From NCBI GenBank assembly GCA_014529385.2, contig CM043942.1, positions 55,613,340 through 55,677,339 of the forward strand: a stretch of DNA of 64,000 nt, written 5' to 3'. Shown here piece after piece: positions 42,225-54,600 of this stretch. Source of the stretch: Adiantum capillus-veneris. Taxonomy: Eukaryota > Streptophyta > Polypodiopsida > Polypodiales > Pteridaceae. Each line of letters begins with the position of its first letter. Position 1 is the stretch's first letter. A program made the position numbers and the translations under genes. Under the pieces are notes generated by a model that was not told the origin of the DNA, ran no database searches, and saw only the letters and a list, made by a program, of their open reading frames with translations.

Positions 42225-42660
42225 TACCATAGTGATTTTGATGGTACCATGATGATGTTTTGTTAATACTTTGGTCATGGTGATTTTCGTTGATACCATG
42301 ATGATATGTCATTGATACCATGGTTATTCTCGGTGGTGCAATGATGATATTTCGTTGATACAATGGTTATTCTCGGTGATTCCATGATGATATTTCGTTG
42401 ATTCCATGGTGATTTTTGTTGATACCATGATGATGTTTTGTTGATACCATGGTTATTCTCGGTGATACCATGATGTTGTTTCGTTGATACCATGGTTATT
42501 CTCGGTGATGCCATGATGATATTTCGTTGATACCATGGTTATTCTCGGTGATGCCATGATGTTGTTTCGTTGATACAATGATTATTCTCGTTGATATCAT
42601 GATGCTTTTCGTTGATACCATGATCATTTATTCATTACTATTGACATAATGATGATATTT
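42225..42660 (+). repeat. tandem array of ~43-bp units (two ~21-22-bp half units)
   Basis: Alternating GTTGATACCATGGTTATTCT and GTGATGCCATGATGATATTT type half units, with variation, about ten full units. Reverse-strand ORFs reading NHGINKTSSW are products of the repeat. Confidence 0.9.
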
Positions 42661-43332
42661 TGTTAATACTTTGATGGTATTCATTGATCACTACATTGAT
42701 AAATGTTGTTTTATGTAGTATATACACATATCATTTGTATCACGTAATCACACATTTTGTACTTTTATGTTTATACTTTATGTACCATATGTTGTCGTGC
42801 GTATATATGTCGTCAAAAGAGTGGCGTCGCGAACCATCTCTTATGGCATTGTGAACGTAATTATTTCATTAACGATGCTAATAATTTTCATGACATGTTT
42901 TTTTTTGGAGTCTATGATCTATGTAGGATTGATCAAAGAATTGATTTTATGAAGACAAACTTGGTGACAATAAAAGATTTATGAAGATATGTTTGGTGAT
43001 GCCCTATTGATGACAACATGAAGATATGTTTGGTGATGCGATATTGATGACAAGCTACACAGCAGATTCACGGAGACACTTTTGATTACAAGCTAATCGA
43101 TAGCTTTTACACCTCTTTATTGAACCTTTGTATTCATTATTGTATTTGATAGAAGTAATGTAACTCCTCATAAAACATTCATTGTAAAAGGAGTGATGTA
43201 GCTCCTCGTAAACATTTGTATATTCAATGATTTTTATAATATAACGGTGGGTGTATATAGAGCTGTGGGTTTTTCCCTTGATTCCCCAAGGGTTTTTTCA
43301 TCCACAATTAGGGACCCTTATTTGAGCGGGGG

Positions 43333-43472
43333 TGTTGAGCTTATATGTGAAGCTACTCAATATATGGCTTCTCTATATATGGCACCCAGGTCCCCTCTAT
43401 ATATACATCATCTCATGTGTGTATTCTACACACTTTGGGGTTCTACTTCTGTGTTATCTCCTTCTCTCAACA
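43333..43472 (+). mobile_element. 3' LTR of the TRIM-like element
   Basis: 140 bp, differing from the 5' LTR at only a few bases (GAGCTTATATG for GAGTTTATATG, GTGTTATC for ATGTTCTC). Confidence 0.93.
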
Positions 43473-43484
43473 GACGATATATAG

Positions 43485-43645
43485 TGGGTGCGTACGGCTT
43501 GTTGGGGATACAGGAGATGCGTGACAGTGAACTGGAGCTGACGCAGACGCGTAGAGGGATACATGTTGCAAGTCGATAGTGGGCGCATACTACTTGCTGG
43601 GGATACAGGAGATGCGTGACAGTGAACTGGAGCTGACGTGGGCTA
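43485..43645 (+). repeat. tandem duplication, about 85-bp period
   Basis: GGGGATACAGGAGATGCGTG ACAGTGAACTGGAGCTGACG occurs at about 43504 and again at about 43599, each preceded by a GATATAGTGGGTGCG-like stretch. No gene. Confidence 0.85.
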
Positions 43646-46600
43646 CAGGACCCAGGTTCAACTTTGTAGCATTTCAAATAGTAGACAAAATGAAATCAAC
43701 AGTGCAGTATGCATTCTCTTTAGACTCCACAGGAACCAAGTCTCAAGGCTCTCGCATACCTTCTTGCTGACTGTAGTCGCAATGTGGAAATAAGCATGTT
43801 CGCCCATCTCTACTCAAGAGTCATCACACAACCCTGTTCACAAGCAGTGTAGCTGTGTACCAATGTAGCCAGTAGTGCAACCTGCTTCAATCTTGCTCCC
43901 TTGAATCCCTTTGTGCGCCAGTGGTCGTGCTCTCCGTTCGGTTGCTGCAACTTGCAGGTCTTCAAAGCGACAGGGACCAGGGTTCATTTTTTCGCGCTGT
44001 GGTTTTTAGCAGGGCATTCGATGATATGCAGGTTTTACGCGCAACTTTCAAGTTGCAAGGCTTAGCCTTTGGAGTGTCCGGCCTTAAGATTTTGAGCCAC
44101 ATCAAATTTGGGCCGTGGCCAATGGCCACTTGCCATGATCAATGTCTCTTTGAAGTCTGAAAGTGGACCAGAGTCATGACCATTGACTCATGAGTCATAG
44201 CATATATGTATTGTATTATTTATATCTACTTGTATGTATCCTTCATATACTGGAAAAAATGACAGGTAATTCACAAATCAGGACTTGTAATTTGACAGCC
44301 ATAAATTTTTTCTACTTGTCGTTCGACAGAAAAATTCTCTATCTGCACTTGTCATTTGACAGGTGAATTTTTCTAGAACCTTTTTTGATAGGCAAAATGG
44401 CCCTTGACAGTAAAACCAGGCGTCAATTCTATAGGTTGCAAGTTGACCGCCTGTGCACACTGCTTGCTTGGGTTTCAGAAGTGGAGACGTGCCCCCATGC
44501 AGAGGGATGCAAGTTTCAAGCTGTTAGGGTAAAGGGGCCAAAAGTGCGCCACCTAAGCAGAGCAGCCCGCGGGAGATTTAAGGGTCAAAACCAGCGTTTT
44601 TTAAAAATTCAAGGTATTGGCTAGCACTGCCATGTGTCAGTGCACATGCCAGGTGAGATGATAAGGTTGTGGTGAGGATAGATGGGGTAATTTTTGCAAT
44701 CAATAATTTCTTTGTAAAAAAAAGGGAGTGAGAGGAGATCCAATAGCCCCCTACGCCTGCTGGTTGCACTAATCTGTCGAGCAGGTTTGACACCCGCCAC
44801 AATTTTCCCCCTCTTTCGGAGCCTCCATGAGCTGCAAGCGCACCATGGCCCCCATTTTATCTGAATCCGCCATGAGTTGCAAGGGCAACATGGCCGCCAT
44901 TTAACTGAGTCCGCCATAACCTACTGAAGTGATAATCCCGTTGGCCATAATGGTCAAAGTGTGGACGCATGCAGGGAATCATTTGCCCTTTTGCTTCTCC
45001 TTGCGCTCCTCATAGTTTGCTATTGCGGCCATAGCAATCATCACACTTCTTGGGCATCGTTTACCCTGATGCTTCTCCTTGCTGTGCTCAGAGTTTGATA
45101 TTGCGGTCTAGGTCATCAAAGACCAATTGTGCAGAGCACCACCAATTGGCATGCCGGGGAAGATTAATGCTTGCATCGCAATCTTACCCCTTGGCCCATG
45201 GTGAGTCAGGGAAGATCAGTGATCAGGACCCCTTTACCCTAAGAGTTTCATTTGGGAAGAGTAAAAGGTTTGATCCTGCCGTGTGTGAGACAATGACATG
45301 TGAGTTAAGCTCTGAACTTTTTCCCTAGGTAGCCCTAGCTTTAGCGATGGCGTGAAGCAGTGCTCGAGAAAAATCATTTTTCCACACATACAAAATTACT
45401 TTTCTTAATTTTATCAAGAGGAATTAGGTTATTTTTTCAAGTTTTTACACTATTTTTCTCTAGTTTCCCCTTACCCTCAACCGGCATCTTTAAAATTGAA
45501 AATGGCACGATATTAAGTTGAGACACATTTTTTGCGAACACTAACGTTAACAGAATAGCAGTGGCACCGCTCCCTCTATCGTCTCATCCTCACAACTACT
45601 TTTATCATGTTTAAGCTTCCTCACCACTCGCTTGTGCACAATAATGCCTCTCTACTGTTCCGACACCCGGACAAGTTCCAACTCATAGGAGTCCAAGGAG
45701 TTTCCAATATCCCATGGTTTACTCTTTTCTTTGGCCCTATCGACGTATCAAAAAAAGGATCGGATCTCCTCAAAACACTCTCGAAGGCTTGGAACAGGTA
45801 TAGACCCATCCTGAGGGTTAATTGGGAATCTAAACACAGCCTCGCAAGATATGCCCAATATCATATGTGAAGGGAACGCCCAATGCTCTGCTTCCCTTTA
45901 ATTGTATACAAAGGATAGGCCTTCCTATACCCTATACATGATACAACATCATGGAATGCATTACTCGTAGGGTTTGCAAAGTAGGGGCATAATGAGGCAA
46001 TCCTAGAAAGCTTTGCTCAGATGGAGTGTCAGGAAGTCTATTTAGATGCACCAACAAGTGTTTTTTTGCATGCGATTTTGTAGCCAAAATAATATTCTCT
46101 TCACTTCGGTACGGTATGCAACCCATGGTCCCACATCCACCTATATCCCACACCCATTTCATTGCTTGTAACTGGGCTATCCAAAATGGTCTCAGATTTG
46201 GGTCAACAATGTTTACTACCTACAATATTGATAAGTCTGAATTCATAGTATAACGAAGACATTAGACAAGATGAATGTGAAAGACCCATGTTGGTTATGA
46301 AATCCTTCTACTATACTCCACCTTACGTTAGCGTAATTTTCATGAATGTACGGTGAATGAGATAAAAACAAGAGCCATGCTAGAGCCATGTCTTAGAATA
46401 GTTCAAGAGTGTAGGTCGAGTGATGATGAAGATGGTGTTTTGAAAAAATGACGCAAGAGTTGGAACAATGAAAATATTTTACCCTTGATATCAAAGGGGA
46501 CTCCAAGCTAGAGGAATCCTAGAGGGCAAAGCAAAATCAACAATTAGACCTTGCTTAACCTCATGGTTAAATAGGAGTTTCTAAAATATGAAATATATTT

Positions 46601-47100
46601 GTATGGGAATTAATCTTGGTTGCTCCTTGTTGAGAATTTTATAGGATATATCTTTAAGGCCTCTTAAGAATTTTCTTGTGATGTTAAAAGGACTCTTCTT
46701 CTTCTTGTTCGATCTCTCCTCTGACCCAGTAAGATGCAATGTTTATAGAGGCTACTTGTAGGTAGGATAAGCCACATGATGGGCATGGACACCAATTAAA
46801 CCCGCTTGAAGTGCTTCCTATGGTTTGACGTAGAGTTAGGGACTCATGAGCAACCACATGAAACCCACTTGTATATATCGGTGTGGGTGGCTACAAGTAG
46901 GTGCTTTGAGTCAAGATTATCAAGTAGGAAGTTCATTAACCAGGGTCCTCACGTTGATGCCTCATACAAGTATGCAACTTGTTGTAGCGAAATTGAAGTG
47001 TTACAGCTTGTGGATGAGCTTCTTGCTTAGGATGTCATCTCTTCGGGGTAGCAGTTCTGCCAAGTGTGCTCTACAATACTGTTTGGAAAATTATAAGTGG
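43646..47100. other. unassigned sequence without a supported gene
   Basis: Several frames of 60-90 codons, none with a recognisable motif. Locally duplicated bits occur near 44818-44905 (ATGAGCTGCAAG and ATGAGTTGCAAG units) and 44985-45105 (TGCTTCTCCTTGC units). 45607-45870 is the longest frame here (MFKLPHHSLVHNNASLL start) and is unlike anything I know. Confidence 0.4.
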
Positions 47101-47195
47101 AAGAGGAAGAGCACGAGAAGCACAATGGATATGTTCAATGTCTCGTCTTTCGTAGTTTGGGCACGTTGCTAAGGATTGCCCCATGAAAGATTTGG
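47101..47195 (+). pseudogene. possible gag zinc-knuckle remnant
   Basis: One frame gives FGHVAKDCPMK just after a Cys-containing stretch broken by a TAG and a probable indel. This resembles the end of a copia gag knuckle (C-x2-C-x-x-x-G-H-V-A-K-D-C). No LTR or pol lies nearby. Confidence 0.3.
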
Positions 47196-47649
47196 TCCAT
47201 ATGTATGCCAAATGCAACTCCTTCACAAAAGCACAAAGAGTTCTTGATAACCTTTGTGTTTAAAATGTCATCTCTTGGAACACTTTGGTTGCAAGGAACG
47301 GTTTGGTTGCAAGGTATGCTCAAGAAGTGTAGAGTCAAGTAGCCCTGTGTTGTTTCCAGTTGATGTGAAGTGAAGGAATATCTCCAAACAAAACAAAATA
47401 TACTTGTTTCTTATGGACCTATGGCCTTTCCAAAGATGTTGACGTGGGTTAGACACTAGAAGTCATGAAATACAGGCAGGTTATACTTAAAAAGAGAAGA
47501 CTACTAAGTACTAACTAACTTGAAAGAGGAGGACAAACAAAAATAACATACTTGGGAGGGGACAATATCCTCTTCAATGTCTTTTAGCAGCATGTAGAAG
47601 CTTTCACCTCTTTGACAATGTAGCTGGGGGGATGGCAACATTGTGACTT

Positions 47650-47730
47650 AACATTGTGAGCTTTTGTGAGGGAGGCACCGCATACCTAGCTAGGTATGCG
47701 GTGCCTCTCAAGCACAAGCTCATGATGTTA
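47650..47730. repeat. perfect 36-bp palindrome within a longer imperfect one
   Basis: GAGGCACCGCATACCTAG at 47672-47689 is followed without spacer by its exact reverse complement (47690-47707). Outside, GAGCTTTTGTGA and TCAAGCACAAGCTC extend the symmetry imperfectly to about 40 bp per arm. The core ATACCTAGCTAGGTAT also stands at 40011-40026. Confidence 0.92.
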
Positions 47731-48125
47731 TTCATTGTATGAAAAACACTCAAAAAGACTCCGTTTTCCTACATGAGATAATTTCTAAATCTTCTTATGG
47801 TGCTGGCGATGCGCCAGACTGCACAAACCTCAGCTAAAATGATGTTCCTCATTAGTGGCACTTCTTTGTCACTCTTTTCACACGTGAAGCCCATCGTGCA
47901 ACATTCTTTAGACTTATCATTAATGAAACAGAAACTGCGACATGGTTGGAGGGTGTTGTATTGTTGGTAGGAGCCCTCAAAGCAACCCATATGACGTGGT
48001 CACGCCGAGTGATGTGCATGGGATGCCTGTCCTGCTTGCTCACCATTGCCTTGTTGGTGTCGAAGCCCAAGTTTTGCAAATATTCCACCACCCTCACCAT
48101 ACTGGGGTTTCCTGCAGGCAGGTGT

Positions 48126-48245
48126 AGCTTGTTCCATGTACCGTCATATGCACATCTCACATGCACATGCTCTTCTCTCTTTCTCTCTCTCTTCTAATCA
48201 TCAAGCAGCTTGTTCCATGTGCTGTCATATTCACATCTCACATGC

Positions 48246-48309
<64 letters not shown>

Positions 48310-48315
48310 TCATCA
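48126..48315 (+). repeat. tandem duplication with internal (CT)n expansion
   Basis: Units at 48126-48208 and 48209-48315 share AGCTTGTTCCATGT, GTCATAT, CACATCTCACATGCA and a CT tract followed by AATCATCAAGCA. The second CT tract is expanded (about 48250-48305). Confidence 0.88.
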
Positions 48316-49119
48316 AGCAATAATTCATAATTGGAATCCACAAAAAGCTGCACTTAATGTAGGAGAAAAAAGAACCCTAAGGGTTTATTTATGGATACAA
48401 TTTACAATCTTAGTGTAGAAATTTGACTCGAGTCCAGCTCGTGTGCGCGCTTTCTCTGTGCAGCCTACCAGAGATTGGGAGTTGCTGAACAACTGAGCGT
48501 TTGAGAATCAATTTTGCATGTCTTTCAGTTTGACTTTCTAGAGGGGGCTACTTTTGACATCAAGCTTCGAACGCTCCCACGGAACTCCTTCTGCATCGCT
48601 AGCTGCAGCTGGGTGCTTCTACTGGCATGTGCTTCTATGTATCTCTACGATTACACAAAACATGTATGGCGCATCATTCCGCCTTGTACAGGGCCGGGCT
48701 CCTCAAAAAGAAAGGTGGACATTGCCTATTTAGGCTGTGATTTCAATGCTAGCTTCGACGGAAACCTCAATCTTCCTAATCATCCTTCACCTCACCCTTG
48801 AAAGCTGATACTTACACACATTTTGATCCTCGTCTGACGTTGGTTTTTGGTCTTCCCACAACTTTTACTTTGACATTTTGGGCTTGGCTAGTATTATCTT
48901 TTACGTCGACCTTTTGGGCTTGAACATAAATTATTTTTGTTTGAGAAAATAAATTATTAAAACAGTGATGAAATTATGTAACGAAATGGTTTTACATCAT
49001 TTGTTTTTTTTAAGTAAATTTTTTTTTTCAAACTTAAGTGATAATTAAGATTCATGTGTGGTGTATATGCACCAAACGTACGTGACTTCTTTTTAAACCC
49101 TGATCATGTTTTAGTTGTT
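48316..49119. other. unassigned stretch
   Basis: A 95-codon frame at 48514-48801 (start MHVFQFDFLEGATF) has a hydrophobic middle but no known match. Otherwise AT-rich and empty. Confidence 0.35.
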
Positions 49120-49845
49120 TTTAGACATTAGACTCTTTGGAAGGCTGTCATATGTATTGATAGGACAGAGTAGTTCACTTAATGAAGTCAAGACCTTGTT
49201 TGGATATGTTGATAATTGAAGTTAGACCACCACTAGAGTATGAGTTATCAAGTGCTTTTGGTGTGGGAGTGCCTACTCGTGTAAGGGTGCTACCAAAGAG
49301 CAGTACCGTATGGGATTAATGCGGGTTTGATATAAAGTTTATATATGCTTTATGATTAGTTTCGGTGAGTTGTTTCCACCAATTTGACCTTATGTGAAGA
49401 TGTATGCTTTTCTAACTTGAATGTGTGGTTAACTTTGCATATAAAGGCTTCTTTTTTCACCATAGTGTTAGCATGAGTTCATATCAATGGAGTGATGTGC
49501 TATGATGATAACCTATGTTACACGGTTGAGCTTGATGCATTGACATGGGTCAAACACTATCTCTTGTGTGTACGGTGCATGCATCCCCAAAAAAAAAAAA
49601 AAGTTGTTTTATCCATAAGGATCAAATTAGGGTATATGGCTGGCCAAAGCGATCATGGGGTTGTTTTGTGTCATTATTATGGTTATGTAATGAGGTTATA
49701 ATGTGCATATGGTTGGCCAAAAAAGTGATGGGACTGTTTTGTGTCATGATTATAGTTATGTAATGAGGTTATAATGTGCATGGAATCTTAGAGAGAATGT
49801 GTGGATGTCTCATGTGCGTATGTGTATTTCTTTTCATCCTTTTAA
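49120..49845 (+). repeat. dispersed repeat Y, copy 2
   Basis: Counterpart of 20330-21037, with its own internal duplication of the ATGGTTGGCCAAA..TATGTAATGAGG part (49630-49700 and 49705-49780). A short pure A run lies near 49590. Confidence 0.72.
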
Positions 49846-49961
49846 GTTAAAAAAAACTAGCTCTATGCAGAAGGAGGAAGATGTACAATTGTGGTATGTT
49901 GTTCACATGTAGTTCAAATATTTTAAGTTGGTGATTTGAGATTATGTTTACTTGCTAGTCG

Positions 49962-50338
49962 GATTTTTTTTATACATTAAAAAAATTTGTTTTTAAGGAC
50001 CATGTGTATTGGATGAGTTTGCCAACAATGAGTGCAATTAAAACTCCAAGTGTGGCACTTGGGTTCATTGATGATTATGGCTTATGATCAAGGACTGAGA
50101 TTTCCCTTGTAATTATCGATACGCTTATGTTTTTTTTGTTGTATTAGCTAGTGTGGCTCTTGGATTATTTTTTTGGTATGTTTGTCCTATCAAATTTTTT
50201 GCAACCATTGGTGTGCTAAAGTGGTTTGCAAAATGGTTATGTATCACGTAAAGAGGGGTGGAGTCCTCACCCATGTCATGGGTAATGGATTATGATTTAT
50301 GATTGAATTTTGGATTATGGATGGTTTATGGCAAGCAT
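49962..50338 (+). repeat. dispersed repeat X, copy 2
   Basis: Counterpart of 19290-19590, placed after Y instead of before it, with about 60 extra bases (ATGGTTATGTATCACG region). Confidence 0.7.
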
Positions 50339-52919
50339 TTTGAACATGCGTTGATACGCCTAACAAATTTTGGCCCCACTAAAATTTTTCCTTATATCAA
50401 ATGCTTGAAATGGTCTGTGAGACTTGATCAACACTTAGAGACTCCATCCCACTACATTATTAGGAAAGAAGGTGCATGTGTCAATCCTCCTAGAGACTCA
50501 TATTCTTCACCTGTGGAATATGTCTCCCATAGTGATGTTCACTATGTGAAGGTGGCATTCATCATAAACCTTGCTCCAAATTGGCTACATCAATCTCCTT
50601 GATTTGGAAGCCCAGATTTTGCAGCCTTATATACAGTAAGAGCAACATGTGGAAATTCAAAAAAACGATCGCTAACCTTGTAGCCATATAATCTTTGATA
50701 GAAAATCAATTAAAAGAAATTTAATGCCTGTAGTTGTTAACATATGAAAAGGGAAGCTTGACAGAGGAGGTACTACGTACACTAACCTCGAGAATCCTTT
50801 CCTCAAACATGACCTTGTCATCTACCTAAAGAGATAAGTGGGTGAAAGTTCATTCAAAGCATATTTAAAAATGAAATAAAATTAAATTGATTAAATTGAA
50901 TACTTATTATGATGAGGAAAAGTATCATATACTTACCTCAAGGAAAAAGGGCATTAGAAAACAAAAAAGGTAAAGGTGCATCACCAAAATCCCTACCTCT
51001 ATTAATCTAGTCAATTCCTTGACCCGTTAACCAAACACTAAAAGTATGGATGAGTGAATATAAACAATACATCTAAACTAATGGCATGGATTGAAAACCT
51101 TGGTCTTCTTAGCTAGGAGTTCAATATACGTCAGTTTGAGAACTGCCTTTCGGAGTGAAATCTAATTCACCAGCTTGATCTTACACAAGCTATACTTTAT
51201 CTATAGGCACAACAATTCATTTAGAAAGTACTATGATATACTTAAGTTGGAATCGTATTCACTTCATTATAAGTGAGAATTGTATAGTTAGGATTATGAA
51301 AATTTTCCCCTTGTTCCTACAAGTAAGACCATCTAATGCTGACTCAGATCATCGTCCTCTTGGTCTTCATCTTGGCTTAATTGGAGATGCTCCATTATTG
51401 CTTGATTTTCTAAAGCACTTGTTTATTTGGTCCTCTTTCATGTTTACAAACGGATCTTGTAGGTCCGCATGGTTTAGGGATAGATTTCCTTCCAAGTTTG
51501 TGATATCTACCAGAGACTAGTGGATGTAATTATCCAAAATGGACTACTTCATTACATTGTGGGCCTCCTTTAAACTATCAACAATTGGTTGCTTCTGGTG
51601 TAACATAGACTAGTACTCTTTTAGATTTTTCCCTAGGTTCCATTTCTCAACCCTCTCATTGGAATTAAAATTTTCCAGTTCTTTAGTTTGCTGCTCCAGT
51701 CCTTTGATGGCTTTCTCTATTTTCTGTTAACTACTTACTCACTATCAAAACCTTGTCATGTGTGATTAATTCAAAATTCCACTATAATTTTAAATTTTGA
51801 GTCTCTTGAGTCCAACCATTGTCTGAGTTGCCGATGTCGATAAAAAGTCACCTTGCTAGCCTACGCTTCCAATCATTTGGCCCACTGGATTGACAATTTT
51901 ATTCCATCCTGTTTGGATTGTGGCTATGCATCCATTGGTAATGGAATCCACATTTATGCTCTTACTTTCATATTTGACTACATGGGAATTGTATGGTATT
52001 TGTAGTTGGTGTGTGGTATTGATGAGTTGAAACTTGATGGAACTTGAGCTATGAGCTAAGTATGATGGGATAAAGGCATTGGAAGTGAAAAATTCTAAAT
52101 ATATCCCACTAGGTGTTGCTTTTGTAAGGCCTCAAGTCTGTAAGGTAATCTTTGAATTGTTGTGTAGTGGCGATTGTGGATTTCTGTTTCAATGTGGTAG
52201 TTTTCAATTTTGTGTCTTCTTAGATTCATTTATTTCTTGGCGTACATCGATGGTTGTCTTCGGGGTTCTTTGATAGTGGTACTATGGCCGTGCATTCTAG
52301 TTTACCTCCTACCAGTTTAATGGTTCATTGTGCCTTCTTTTCTTTAGATTATTTGCTTTGGCGATGAGCTAGTCTCAATATTCTTTTGATAGTTTTTTTC
52401 TTTGTGGTATTTTCAAAATCTCCTTGCCTGGTCCACTCTGTGTTCATGTTACATGTCTTCTTGCCCTTCTAATTTGGCTACATCCAATGTTTGATCTCAT
52501 GTTCTATTGGGCTTTCCTGCCAGAAGTTTGGGATGCCCTGGCTTGCAAGTCATCTAGTAGAAAACTTGCCAAACATACGAGGATTTAAACAGGTGTTGGG
52601 ATTTTACCTTGGCTCTCTAAACACCACACTAGATCATAAAATAGTGTGCTTAGGTTAATTGGACACTTATTGTCCAAAGCTATCACAAGAAGCATGGTGA
52701 ACAACTCCTTAGACACATACATAGGGTTGATAGTTTTCAGATTGATGGCCTCAGCTACAAATTTATAGGTTGTTTTTTGTTCCAGAGTCATGTCTAGTGA
52801 TGTTGGCTTGCACATTCTCTCACAAATGTCACATGTCTTCCAAAAATCTCAAACTTTTGATATCATACTCTACCACCATGAACCAACTTGAAGAATTTTT
52901 TTGTAGTAGAGAAGTGTCC
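50339..52919. other. unassigned sequence without a supported gene
   Basis: The longest frames (50303-50602 and 51233-51520) show no known motif. No tandem structure or terminal repeats seen. Confidence 0.4.
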
Positions 52920-53180
52920 ACTCAAACTTCTAGTGTGTGCTTTAGTAATTACTTGCATCTTGCCTTGCATTTGTATACACCTTCTCAGAACTCCATCAAT
53001 ACTTAGTAAGATTCTAGTTCAGACTTCTTTGAATGAGAGCCTTTTTACTAGGCTGTGTGCTTTAGTAAGTACTTGCATCTTGCCTTGAATTTATACACAC
53101 CTTCTCCAAACTTCAACAACACCTAGTTGATACAAAGATCCTATTATGATAGTAAAATTTAGACTTGTAAGAATGAGAGA
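52920..53180 (+). repeat. tandem duplication, about 125-bp period
   Basis: GTGTGCTTTAGTAATTACTT and GTGTGCTTTAGTAAGTACTT head two units (about 52930 and 53056), both with GCATCTTGCCTTG, CACCTTCTC and a GAATGAGAG stretch. Confidence 0.82.
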
Positions 53181-53998
53181 TTTCTTACTCGATTGTCACC
53201 TGTCCTTTGGTATACACCCATATTGTAGGAATTTATACACATTGGTGCAATCAAACCTGGTCGAAGCTAGGAGCAGGCACAGACAATGCTATGTATGTTT
53301 ACAAGTGCATGCTAGAGTGCTAAAGTAGGTGTGGAGGTCCTAGGTAGGCAAGTGGTTGCTGGAATGTATGCTTGAGGTGTATTTTTAGGCCATAAAGGCT
53401 CCATGATCGGCTAAATAGATTGGTAGATCAAGGTGTTCAAAGTAGTGGAGTCATGTGGTAAGATATAGTGCTCAAGGTGCTCTACAAATTGATCAAGACT
53501 ACTCCTCAATCGGAGCTATAGGGTGGATGTTATTGGAATTTGAATGTGGAGTGCCTTGCAGATCTTGGACGGGATGGATAGGTGCAGATGGGTGGTCAGA
53601 GAAAAGGTGAGTGTATAGATATGGAGTGTTTAGTTTATGGAGCATGTGTATCTTTTGAGATTGACAATTGGAGTCTAGATGCTTGAGATATGGCCAGTTG
53701 AATTTTTTTCAAGGGCTAGGTCAGTGCCAGTTTGACTGCCTCGGTAGGCATGCCATCTAGAACTTTTTTGGGCTTACCAAAGTTCTCAAGAGAAGTATGT
53801 AGTGTGTGGAGTTAGCTATAATTGATGGGTTGTCAATCTAAGTTGTAAGTATAGAGTTATGGACGATTGAATTTTGTGGATGGTGGCAATAGTGGAGAGT
53901 CGGATGGTTTTTCACATTTTTTGGATGCGTTGTTCAAGGCCACAGAGACGTTGAATGATGGAGGAGAGATGGTGGGCTATCGATGGAATCTTATAGCA
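53181..53998. other. unassigned stretch
   Basis: No gene or repeat recognised. Confidence 0.4.
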
Positions 53999-54112
53999 TG
54001 TGCATTGGATTTTGGGGCCAAAAACCATGAGCCCCTCAATTGGCAAAGAAGAAGACAATTTTTTTAAAGTTATTGCGAAATTTTTCTAACCCCAAAGGGG
54101 TGCTTCCACCGT
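53999..54112 (+). mobile_element. LTR start fragment, relative of the LTR at 57608
   Basis: TGTGCATTGGATTTTGGGGC and the following ~110 bases match 57608-57716, sharing CCAAAAA, TGGCAA, AAGAAGACAA and TTTTTCTA blocks. Sequence before the TG differs between the copies, as expected for LTR edges. The 3' end is not found. Confidence 0.55.
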
Positions 54113-54241
54113 GTGCAGCCACATGGCAGTGAATAGGCCCATATGTGATGGGGATATCCTTGGATGCATGTTATAAATCTTGGGGCAAGGCCCTATCATC
54201 ATCAAGAAAATGGAAAGAGAGAGGCTCTCATGGAGCTCTCT

Positions 54242-54542
54242 CCCCCCCCCCCCCCCCATGCTTGCGGCCCTGTGCGACGCTCATGGCGGTGTTGGGTGGT
54301 TTTTGAGTGCACAGTAGTGGTGTTGGTTGATGGTGAGTGCTCGTAAGCATTGGTCGACCATTATGGCAACAATGATGTGGCAATGTGGCACCTTTAGAGG
54401 CTATTCTCACTTGACTGGTCCCCGAGGAGCCCGCTTTTAGAATTGAAAGCAAAACACCCCCCCCCCCCCCCCCCCCCCCCCCCAAACTAGCAATCTCGCT
54501 AGTGCTTGGGTGAGGGAGAGTGAGTTCAAGGAGGAAGTTCTT

Positions 54543-54596
<54 letters not shown>

Positions 54597-54600
54597 GACA
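54242..54600. repeat. cluster of homopolymer tracts: C17, C27, (GA)n-G31
   Basis: Pure C at 54242-54258 and 54457-54483; GA dinucleotides at 54543-54564 running into pure G at 54565-54595. The C27 and G31 tracts lie 81 bp apart and could pair. Length of such tracts is unreliable in assemblies. Poly-Pro and poly-Gly ORFs across them are artefacts. Confidence 0.9.

Larger units (their letters stand above)
40721..43472 (+). mobile_element. TRIM/LARD-like non-autonomous LTR element with internal tandem arrays
   Basis: Two 140-bp LTRs (40721-40860 and 43333-43472), TGTTGAG..CTCTCAACA, nearly identical. Exact target duplication GACGA (40716-40720 and 43473-43477). Primer site TGGTATCAAAGC at 40861-40872 and polypurine GAGCGGGGG before the 3' LTR. 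No gag or pol is encoded in 2.47 kb of interior. The interior is built of a 171-172-bp array, a ~43-bp array and a unique 3' part. The LTR length fits TRIM elements, but the arrays and total length are unusual for them. Confidence 0.92.

Noticed and set aside
42181-42514. Reverse-strand repetitive ORFs of 60-79 codons (NHGINKTSSW-like)
   Set aside because: They follow the ~43-bp array period and have no start or codon evidence of a gene.
42225-42660. CRISPR-like regular repeats
   Set aside because: Units are adjacent without unique spacers and the genome is eukaryotic.
44278-45870. Frames of 60-90 codons between 44.2 and 45.9 kb as genes
   Set aside because: No motif, no splice pattern and no second copy in the window.
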